A program made the position numbers and the translations under genes. Below are positions 8,201-18,489 of a stretch of DNA of 64,000 nucleotides, piece after piece. Each line of letters starts with the position of its first letter. Within the stretch, counting starts at the first letter, position 1. This DNA comes from CAZPXZ01 sp965221505 (GTDB taxonomy: Bacteria; Pseudomonadota; Alphaproteobacteria; Rhodobacterales; CAZPXZ01): NCBI GenBank assembly GCA_965221505.1, contig CBDCSI010000001.1, forward strand, positions 2,604,001 through 2,668,000, in the 5' to 3' direction. The notes below the pieces were generated by a model. It was not told the DNA's origin. It saw only the letters and a program-made list of their open reading frames with translations, and did no database searches.

Positions 8201-10405
8201 GAGAATGTTGTTGGTCGACATCATCAACACTCGCGCCTCGAGCTGCGCCTCCACCGACAGCGGCACGTGCACCGCCATCTGGTCGCCGTCGAAATCGGCG
8301 TTGAAAGCCGCGCAGACCAGCGGATGCAACTGAATCGCCTTGCCGTTGATCAGCACCGGCTCGAACGCCTGGATGCCGAGACGGTGAAGCGTCGGGGCGC
8401 GGTTCAGCAGCACCGGGTGTTCGCGAATCACCTCCGCGAGCGCGTCCCACACCCTCGGATCCTCTTCGTCCACCATCTGCTTCGACCGCTTGATGGTCGG
8501 CGAATAGCCTTGCGCCTGAAGCCGGGCGTAGATGAACGGCCGGAACAGCTCGAGCGCCATGCGCTTGGGCAGGCCGCACTGGTGGAGCATGAGTTCCGGC
8601 CCCACCACGATGACCGACCGGCCGGAGAAGTCCACCCGCTTACCGAGCAGGTTCTGCCGGAACCGGCCCTGCTTGCCGAACAAGATGTCGGAAAACGACT
8701 TGAGCGGCCGCTTGTTCGCGTCCAGCGACGGCTCGCCGATCGAGCCGTTCGCCAGCAGCGCGTCCACGGAACGCTGCAACATCCGCTTCTCGTTTCGGAC
8801 GATGATCTCCGGCGCCTGCTGCTCCTTGAGCTTGCGAAGCCGGTTGTTGCGGTTGATCACCCGCCGGTAGAGCTCGTTGAGATCGGAGGTCGCGAACCGG
8901 CCGCCGTCCAGCTGCACCAGCGGTCGGAGGTCCGGCGGAATGACCGGAAGCACCGTCAACACCATCCACTCCGGCCGGTTGCCCGATTCGATCATCTTGC
9001 TGATGATCCTGCGGCGCTTGTTCACCTCCTCGAGCTGGCGCTTGAGGTCCTTCTCGTTGCTCGTTTCGCCGCGCGGCTCCAGCTTTTCCGTCTCGCCGAA
9101 GCGCAGCCCGCGCTCCAGCTGCGAAACCATCCAGGCCGCATGGAGTTCCCGTTGCGCCTTCGGCGCCTCGCTCCTGCGCAGGATCGTGCAGAGGGCGTCG
9201 AGGCCGGAGGTGGCGGTCGCGAAATCCTCCGACTCGTCGCCGGCCTCGACCAGCCGGTCTTCGTCCGCTTCCGCCCCGGGGATCAGCATCCTCTCGCCGC
9301 CGAGCAACGCCGCGAACTCCTTCCGCGGGATCGAGAGGCCTTCCGCAAGCGCCGCCTCGCATTCCTCGAGATGGAGCGACTCCTCGGTGTGATCGTTGAT
9401 GTCCAGCCGTATGCGCGCGGCCTCGTCCTCGAGGAAAGGGTCCAGCACCGAGAGCAACTCGTCGAACAACGCGCCGTCGGCGTCCGCCCCTTCCTCCCGC
9501 CGGCGGCGGAGCAGCAGGTCGCGAACGACGGACGGTCCCGTGCCGTATACCGCGCCCTGCATGGCATGGCGTCCGACGACTTTTGCGACGTTGCCGATCG
9601 GCCGGGTGCGCCGCTTGCCTTCCTTGATCCTGAGCGAATCGCCCGGATCGAGCAGGACGGCGCTCTGCCAGGACATCACCTTGTTCAACTCGTTCGGCGT
9701 CAGGTCCAGAAGCCGGGCCACGCGGCCGAGCAGCTTGCGGGAGCGGAGTTCCGCCTTCAGGTTCTCGGAGCGCTGCCGGAGGTCGTCGAGCGCCTCTTCC
9801 AGCGCCTCGCCGTTCATCTCCGAGAGAAGCTCGCGAATCGCTTCCGCGCCCATGCCGGCCCGGAACTCCGCTTCGCCGTATTCCAGCACCGCGCTCTGGT
9901 GCTGCTCCTCGTCGAGCAGCTGCAGCTTGCGCAACCCGGTCGTTCCCGGGTCGATCACGATGTGGCGCTCGAAATACACCACCTGTCGGACGGCCGAGAA
10001 CTTCATCCCCAGCAACAGTCCGATATTGGCCGAAGTGGACTTCATGAACCAGGCGTGGGCGACGGGGACCGCCAATTCGATATGGCCCATCCGCTCCCGA
10101 CGCACCTTCTTGAGCGTGACCTCGACGTCGCACTTCTCGCACACGACGCCCTTGTACTTCATGCGCTTGTAGCGCCCGCACAGGCACTCGTAGTCCTTGA
10201 CGGGACCGAAGATCTTCGCGCAGAACAGTCCGTCCCGCTCGGGCTTGAAGCTGCGGTGGTTGATGGTTTCCGGCTTCTTCACCTCGCCGTGCGACCACTC
10301 GTGGCGGATGAGGTCCGGATCGGCGATCGAAATCCGGACGCGGTCGAAGCCGCCCGCGGCCGCGCCGGCGCGCCTGCGGGAGGGAATTTCCTGAAGCATG
10401 TCCAT
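5288..10405 (-). CDS. rpoC: DNA-directed RNA polymerase subunit beta' with a large extra insertion
   Basis: Largest RNA polymerase subunit, 1705 residues against about 1400 in Escherichia coli and most Alphaproteobacteria. The N-terminal zinc ribbon cysteines are C74, C76, C89 and C92. The active-site loop NADFDGDQM starts at N702 (E. coli 458). The bridge/trigger region and the proteobacterial SI3-type insertion after TMRTFHSGG are present, followed by ITGGLPRLEALF. The extra length is mainly at residues ~220–450, between the helix containing MGAEAIRELL and ESGNRPEWM. This is not where the Thermus non-conserved domain sits, which lies before MGAEAI. Part of the insert (LNKVMSWQSAVLLDPGDSL) resembles the native segment VRQVVYFERHIVIDPGTTGL. 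The C-terminus ends in an acidic Glu/Ala tail. The gene follows rpoB by 20 bp. Confidence 0.97.
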   Translation of the reverse strand: MDMLQEIPSRRRAGAAAGGFDRVRISIADPDLIRHEWSHGEVKKPETINHRSFKPERDGLFCAKIFGPVKDYECLCGRYKRMKYKGVVCEKCDVEVTLKKVRRERMGHIELAVPVAHAWFMKSTSANIGLLLGMKFSAVRQVVYFERHIVIDPGTTGLRKLQLLDEEQHQSAVLEYGEAEFRAGMGAEAIRELLSEMNGEALEEALDDLRQRSENLKAELRSRKLLGRVARLLDLTPNELNKVMSWQSAVLLDPGDSLRIKEGKRRTRPIGNVAKVVGRHAMQGAVYGTGPSVVRDLLLRRRREEGADADGALFDELLSVLDPFLEDEAARIRLDINDHTEESLHLEECEAALAEGLSIPRKEFAALLGGERMLIPGAEADEDRLVEAGDESEDFATATSGLDALCTILRRSEAPKAQRELHAAWMVSQLERGLRFGETEKLEPRGETSNEKDLKRQLEEVNKRRRIISKMIESGNRPEWMVLTVLPVIPPDLRPLVQLDGGRFATSDLNELYRRVINRNNRLRKLKEQQAPEIIVRNEKRMLQRSVDALLANGSIGEPSLDANKRPLKSFSDILFGKQGRFRQNLLGKRVDFSGRSVIVVGPELMLHQCGLPKRMALELFRPFIYARLQAQGYSPTIKRSKQMVDEEDPRVWDALAEVIREHPVLLNRAPTLHRLGIQAFEPVLINGKAIQLHPLVCAAFNADFDGDQMAVHVPLSVEAQLEARVLMMSTNNILSPADGKPVIVPSQDIVLGLYYLSQMLDGEPGEGMTFPGPAPAEHALFAGRISLHSRIFIRVETYDASGERVVKRYETNLGRIRIAKLLPDRPGIRFDFVNRELRKAEVRQLIDLVYRHCGQKETVIFCDRLMQLGFSAACSAGISVGMRDMVIPDEKQTLVSAARDEIETLESQLRDNLITEKDKYDRVVEAWTRCTDAVADAVVRTTSVPAEVNVASGDGEPARTRRIPNSVYMMMHSGARGSRDQMKQIAGMRGLMSKPSGEIIETPIESNFMEGLTVREYFYSTHGARKGQTDTALKTARSGYLTRRLVYLAHSCVVRIPDCGTKAGIAIDAVVPGERHSVPFSTRILGRVAQESVVDEVTATTLVEAGRLISERDANAIEAAGVPRIRVRSPLTCESLDGVCAMCYGRDLARGELVNIGETVGIIAAQSIGEPGTQLTMRTFHSGGAAAISEQASVEATADGSFEVLDGKVVTDPDGRAVVAGSRARLAIYDVHGRLQAMESVPCGARIASEEVTDGKARGTVQAGDRIAEWDPYNHVIVAERNGRVQFDDLIPRLTYREDRDETSGATRRVVIDWSGTPGSVQQAGAKAKVRLSTLKPSLAIKDEHGDVLTDEDGVEARSLLSVGAMILVGDGDAVQAGEVVARIPRESATSTDITGGLPRLEALFNVHGSKEGSRAIIAKMDGRIRFGLVRGNNRRIIIEPDDPAEEPVEYTVPKDRHISVSEGGFIRKGDYLIDGDPAPQDILDVYGEEEGQRRLARYLIDESHKVYRAQGVEINDKHIEVIVRQMLRKVRIVDPGDTVLLEDERVDRGLLAEINREVVAAGGRPAEGHPVVRRYFDELRRDTSSFIAEASFVETQRVLTRAAAEGEVDELLGLKENVVVGRLIPAGSGLVTKRIQREAARRDREIEEEYAARRRENSRKIEARREARQAFSSPESAAAAETDEAVEAESVEAKAETVESEAA
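9056..9748 (-). other. RpoC insertion segment (residues ~220–450)
   Basis: Coding segment with no counterpart in ordinary proteobacterial RpoC. Its first part looks like a diverged repeat of residues ~128–160: both contain LL, then a KV/QV pair, then an I/L-DPG turn. The remainder is acidic and arginine-rich with predicted helices and no recognised domain. Downstream of it the protein returns to the conserved clamp sequence at about residue 455. The reading frame is uninterrupted, so it is part of the translated subunit and not an intron or insertion sequence. Confidence 0.75.
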
Positions 10406-10425
10406 AGTTCAATACTCTCCCGGAT

Positions 10426-14733
<4,308 letters not shown>

Positions 14734-14821
14734 TCGGTCCTCCGTTCCCCTTCCGTACCGTCAGGCGCAGCCGGGGACCGGCTGCGCCCGCATCGCGCGT
14801 CGTCGCGGCTCGGGCCGCCGG

Positions 14822-15199
14822 CTACTTGAGCTCGACTTCCGCGCCGGCGCCCTCCAGCTTGGCCTTGAGGCCTTCGGCCTCTTCCTTGGCCACGTCTTCC
14901 TTCACCGGCTTCGGCGCGGCCTCGACGAGATCCTTCGCGTCCTTCAGGCCCAGCCCGGTAATCGCCCGGACTTCCTTGATGACGTTGATCTTCTTCTCGC
15001 CGAAGCTCTTGAGCACGACCGTGAAATACTCTTGCTCCTCCTCGGCCGCGGCCGCCCCGCCGTCGCCGGCGACCGCTGCCACCGCGACCGGCGCGGCGGC
15101 CGAGACGCCCCATTTCTCCTCGAGCATCTTCGCCAGCTCGGCGGCCTCGAGCACCGTCAAGGACGACAAGTCGTCCGCTAATTTTTCCAGTTCCGGCAT
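14822..15199 (-). CDS. rplL: 50S ribosomal protein L7/L12
   Basis: Stalk protein of the large ribosomal subunit that recruits translation factors. It has 125 residues, the family length. There is an N-terminal dimerisation helix pair (LADDLSSLTVLEAAELAKML), an Ala/Gly hinge around residues 34–55, and the globular C-terminal domain with KINVIKEVRAITGLGLKDAK. It follows rplJ by 51 bp in the conserved rplKAJL–rpoBC order. Confidence 0.97.
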   Translation of the reverse strand: MPELEKLADDLSSLTVLEAAELAKMLEEKWGVSAAAPVAVAAVAGDGGAAAAEEEQEYFTVVLKSFGEKKINVIKEVRAITGLGLKDAKDLVEAAPKPVKEDVAKEEAEGLKAKLEGAGAEVELK

Positions 15200-15250
15200 T
15201 TTCCCACTAACCCCTTTCCGATTGTGAGAGCGTTGCGAACGACGACCGCC

Positions 15251-15760
15251 TCAAGCCTCGGCCCCGCGTGCGGCGAGCACCCGGGCCAGTCCCGCGCCGG
15301 GCTCGGACACCGTGCGCGCGATCTTCGCGGCCGGCGCCGTCAACAGCCCGACGAGACGGCCCCGAAGCTCGTCCAGGGAGGGCAATTTGGACAGCGCCTC
15401 GATGCGTCCGCCGTCGAGAATCTGCTCCCCCATCGCCGCGCCCAGCAGGACCAGCGGCTCGTGCTCCTGCGCGAATTCGCACAGCGCCTTCGAGACGCCC
15501 ACCGGCTCGTCGGAATACGCGATCGCGGTCGGCCCGTGCAAGAAACTCTCGATCCCCGCGCAGGGCTTGCCCTCCAGGGCAATCCGGGCCAGGCGGTTTT
15601 TCGCCACCCGAATCGACGCCCCCGCCTCCCGTACCCGGGTGCGGAGTTCCGTCATCTGCGCGACGTCGAGGCCCCGATAATGCACGACCACCACCATGGC
15701 CGAATTGGAGAACACGTCTCCGAGTTCGCCCACGACCCGTTGTTTTCCGGCTTTGTCCAC
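15251..15760 (-). CDS. rplJ: 50S ribosomal protein L10
   Basis: Base of the L7/L12 stalk, 169 residues. Recognised by the N-terminal MDKAGKQRVVGELGDVF, VVHYRGLDVAQMTELR, and the alanine-rich C-terminal helix that binds L7/L12 dimers. The upstream 375-bp gap to rplA probably carries the L10(L12)4-responsive leader known in other bacteria. Confidence 0.96.
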   Translation of the reverse strand: MDKAGKQRVVGELGDVFSNSAMVVVVHYRGLDVAQMTELRTRVREAGASIRVAKNRLARIALEGKPCAGIESFLHGPTAIAYSDEPVGVSKALCEFAQEHEPLVLLGAAMGEQILDGGRIEALSKLPSLDELRGRLVGLLTAPAAKIARTVSEPGAGLARVLAARGAEA

Positions 15761-16135
15761 CGTATCGCTCCCGTCGTTTCGGCCCGCGCCGAACGCGCGG
15801 AACCGGTTTCCGTTACCGGACCCTGCGGCCCGGCGCTGAACCCTGTCCCGGCTGCGCGGCGCCGACGCCGCGCCGAAGCGCGGCGAACGAAGCCGAACCC
15901 CCGTCTATGGCAGGCGGTTTCCCCTTAGGCGGAGCGAGCCCCGCACCGGCCGTCTCGGACAGGTTGCGGCGCATGCCCGTCGGGCGCGCGCCGACGCCTC
16001 GAACCTGCAGCGGCCCGAAGCGCGTCTCCTCGCGGATATTCGCTTTCTCCACGTCCCTCGCCGGCGTCCGGTCTCCCCGGGAGAGAGACCCGCGATCCGG
16101 CTCGTGCCGCCCCCCGGCAACCGGGGGCGGAGCGG
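15761..16135 (-). promoter_or_regulatory. rplA–rplJ intergenic region, probable L10 leader
   Basis: This 375-bp gap without a coding sequence sits where most bacteria have the structured L10 leader mRNA that autoregulates rplJL. No other gene is recognisable on either strand; the open frames across it are GC-driven shadows. I did not derive the kink-turn fold, so the assignment rests on position and length. Confidence 0.4.
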
Positions 16136-16831
16136 CTATTCCGTCAGCGTCGCGATGTCGACCCGGATGCCGGGCCCCATGCTGGAGCTGAGACTCACGC
16201 GCTTGAGGTAGGCCCCCTTCGCGGCTGCCGGCCTCGCGCGCGCGACCGCGTCGACGAACGCCCTGACGTTCTCCGCCAGCGCCTGCGTCTCGAAACTCGC
16301 GCGGCCCACCCCGGCATGCACGATGCCAGCGCGTTCCGCGCGGAAGGGAATCTCGCCCTGTTTCACGTTCCGCACCGCATCGGCCACGTCCTGCGTCACC
16401 GTTCCGACCTTCGGGTTCGGCATCAGGCCCCGGGGGCCGAGAATCCGCGCGACCCGGCCCACCAGCCCCATCATGTCGGGCGTGGCCACGCACCGGTCGA
16501 ACTCGATCTCGCCCTTCTGCACCGACTCGACCAGGTCTTCGGCCCCGACGATCTCGGCGCCGGCCGCCCGCGCCTCCTCCGCCTTCTCGCCGCGGGCAAA
16601 CACCGCCACGCGAACGGTCTTGCCAGTACCGGCCGGCAGGCGGCACGTTCCGCGCACGGCCTGGTCGGACTTGCGGGGATCGATGCCGAGCCGAATCGCC
16701 ACCTCGACCGTCTCGTCGAATTTCGCCGAGGCGTTCCGCTTGACGAAGTCCAGCGCGTCGCCGAGCGGCAGGGAAACAGCCTCCCGGGCCGAATCGCGCG
16801 CGTCCCGCACGCGCTTGCCGTGAAACGCCAT
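16136..16831 (-). CDS. rplA: 50S ribosomal protein L1
   Basis: L1 stalk protein of 231 residues. Conserved elements: SAKFDETVEVAIRLGIDPRK near the N-terminus and GLVGRVARILGPRGLMPNPK in the middle, the signature of bacterial L1. It starts 4 bp after the rplK stop, in the standard L11–L1 pair. L1 normally represses its own operon by binding the leader; no L1 site was identified here. Confidence 0.97.
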   Translation of the reverse strand: MAFHGKRVRDARDSAREAVSLPLGDALDFVKRNASAKFDETVEVAIRLGIDPRKSDQAVRGTCRLPAGTGKTVRVAVFARGEKAEEARAAGAEIVGAEDLVESVQKGEIEFDRCVATPDMMGLVGRVARILGPRGLMPNPKVGTVTQDVADAVRNVKQGEIPFRAERAGIVHAGVGRASFETQALAENVRAFVDAVARARPAAAKGAYLKRVSLSSSMGPGIRVDIATLTE

Positions 16832-16835
16832 CGGT

Positions 16836-17276
16836 CTACCCCCGTATCTCGATGCCCATCGAGCGCGCCGAACCGGCCACGATCCGCATTGCGGCCTCGA
16901 CGTCGTTCGCGTTGAGTTCGGCCAGCTTCGCCTCGGCGATTCGCCGGAGATCCGCCGCCGTCACCGAACCGCAGTTCTCCCGTCCCGGCGTCTGGCTGCC
17001 CTTCGGCAAGCTGGCCGCCTGCTTCAGGAAGTAGCTGACCGGCGGCTGCTTGATCTCGAAGGTGAAGCTGTTGTCCCGGTAGTAGGAGATCTCGGTCCGG
17101 CACGGGCTTCCCGGTTCGAGGCTCTTGCTCCGGTCGTTGAACTGCTTGACGAATTCGCCGATGTTCAGCCGGTGCTGGCCCAAGGCCGGACCCACGGGCG
17201 GCCCCGGCAGCGCCTTGCCCGCCGGAATCTCCAGCTTCAGCATGCCCAGCTTCTGTTTCGTTCTCGGTGGCGCCAT
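16836..17276 (-). CDS. rplK: 50S ribosomal protein L11
   Basis: GTPase-centre protein of 146 residues. The N-terminal KLEIPAGKALPGPPVGPALG and the C-terminal rRNA-binding stretch ending AMRIVAGSARSMGIEIRG are typical. It lies 54 bp downstream of nusG and directly upstream of rplA. Confidence 0.97.
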   Translation of the reverse strand: MAPPRTKQKLGMLKLEIPAGKALPGPPVGPALGQHRLNIGEFVKQFNDRSKSLEPGSPCRTEISYYRDNSFTFEIKQPPVSYFLKQAASLPKGSQTPGRENCGSVTAADLRRIAEAKLAELNANDVEAAMRIVAGSARSMGIEIRG

Positions 17277-17330
17277 TGCGAACCTCCCGCCTTGCCGCCG
17301 CTGCCGTACGCGCCCCGGAGGGCCGAGCGG

Positions 17331-17921
17331 TCAGGCGGACTTCTGAACCTGTCCGAATTCGAGCTCCACGGGCGTCGGCCGCCCGAAGATCAGCACGGTC
17401 ACCTTCAGCCGCGCCTGCTCCTCGTTCACTTCCTCGACCTGCCCGGAGAAGGACTCGAACGGGCCGTCGATCACGCGCACCTCCTCGCCGACCGCAAAGG
17501 TGACGGACGGGCGCGGCCGCTCGACGCCTTCCTCGACCTGGCTCTTCACGCGCCGAACCTCGCTCTCCGGCAAGGGCGTCGGACGGGTCTCGGGCCCCAG
17601 AAACCCGATCACCCTCGGAAGCTCGTTCACGTAGTGGTAGCTCTGCGGGTGCATCTCCATCCGCACCAGGACGTATCCCGGCATGAACCGGCGCTCTACC
17701 TCGCGCCGTTGCCCGCGGCGCACCTCGATCACCTTCTCCGTCGGAAGCAGCACCTCCTTGATCGCGCCGTCCGCTTCCCGGCCGCGGATCGCGTCTTCCA
17801 GCGATTCGGCCACGCGCTTCTCGTAATTCGAGAGCGCATGCACGACATACCATCTGGGCTCCACATGCGCGTGGCCGGCGCCTTCCGCCGCCGCCAGATC
17901 AGCTACCGCCGATTCGCTCAT
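17331..17921 (-). CDS. nusG: Transcription termination/antitermination protein NusG
   Basis: 196 residues. The NGN domain is seen as WYVVHALSNYEKRVAESL and RRFMPGYVLVRMEM, and the C-terminal KOW domain as VGEEVRVIDGPFESFSGQVE. It couples RNA polymerase to Rho or to ribosomes. An N-terminal extension of ~22 residues rich in Ala/Glu precedes the core. Normally secE lies immediately upstream; here secE is 3.6 kb away, and nusG has a promoter of its own at 18064–18092. Confidence 0.97.
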   Translation of the reverse strand: MSESAVADLAAAEGAGHAHVEPRWYVVHALSNYEKRVAESLEDAIRGREADGAIKEVLLPTEKVIEVRRGQRREVERRFMPGYVLVRMEMHPQSYHYVNELPRVIGFLGPETRPTPLPESEVRRVKSQVEEGVERPRPSVTFAVGEEVRVIDGPFESFSGQVEEVNEEQARLKVTVLIFGRPTPVELEFGQVQKSA

Positions 17922-18440
17922 GCTTTCTCCATCCGGTCACGCCGAATCCCGCGACGCGAGGCGAACCCGATTCGCCGGCGCATCCGATTCGGTCCGATGT
18001 AACGCGCAAAAATCCCGCGGCGCGACCCATTGAACGCGCGGGGGTGGAACTCCGTGAAGCGTAATGGTAGCGCGTCTGCCGCAAAGTTTCAACCCCCGGC
18101 ACCGGCCCGAAATCGCCGCATTGTCGGCCGATCCGGGAACGGGCCCGGCCCGCCGGCCGCGACCTCGACTTCCTCGGGTCGTTCGCGCGCCCGATTTGAT
18201 CCATTCGATCCGTATTGCGCCTTCGGCAGGCCGAATCCGTTCTCCCGGGGCTGAAATCGCGCCAACGGCGCAGACCGCCGACGCGCTCGCTCTTGCACGA
18301 ACCGCGACGCGCCCACGCTCCCCTCGCCCAGAGCGCGAGACGCCGAGAGCCGGCACCCGAACGATTCTCGTCCGATCGGGAGAGACGGACTGACGCCCGC
18401 CTACTGCCGCGTGCCCTGCGCCGACGGAGCTCGGGGCGCA
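17922..18440. other. nusG upstream gap
   Basis: No gene is recognised in this stretch of about 520 bp; the short frames are GC-biased shadows. It holds the nusG promoter (18064–18092), which implies a leader of about 135 nucleotides. The part beyond the promoter appears to be spacer left by whatever separated secE from nusG. Confidence 0.5.
18064..18092 (-). promoter_or_regulatory. Sigma-70-type promoter for nusG–rpl–rpoBC
   Basis: Reading the minus strand: -35 TTGAAA (18092–18087), a 17-base spacer, then -10 TACCAT (18069–18064). Transcription would begin near 18057 and give a leader of about 136 nucleotides before the nusG ATG at 17921. The same -10 hexamer and spacing precede tRNA-Gly, and the same -35 hexamer occurs before the rRNA operon. 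Confidence 0.6.
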
Positions 18441-18472
18441 CCCGACCGAGGCGCCGAAGGCGCTCGATCGGG
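18441..18472 (-). terminator. Stem-loop after the autotransporter gene
   Basis: On the minus strand, CCCGATCGAGCGCC, a TTC loop and GGCGCCTCGGTCGGG pair almost completely (one G·T pair and one bulge), 18 bp beyond the stop at 18490. There is no clear U-tract, so it may be a weak terminator or an RNA-stabilising hairpin. Confidence 0.4.
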
Positions 18473-18489
18473 TCTGCCGCGCAATCCGT

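Noticed and set aside
9056..9748. Possibility that the RpoC insert is an intein or mobile intron
   Set aside because: It lacks the intein end motifs (N-terminal Cys/Ser block, C-terminal His-Asn) and is not in a catalytic motif; the frame is continuous.
15268..16191. Plus-strand open frames between rplJ and rplA
   Set aside because: Arg/Pro/Ser-rich shadows in the probable L10 leader region, without motifs or ribosome binding sites.
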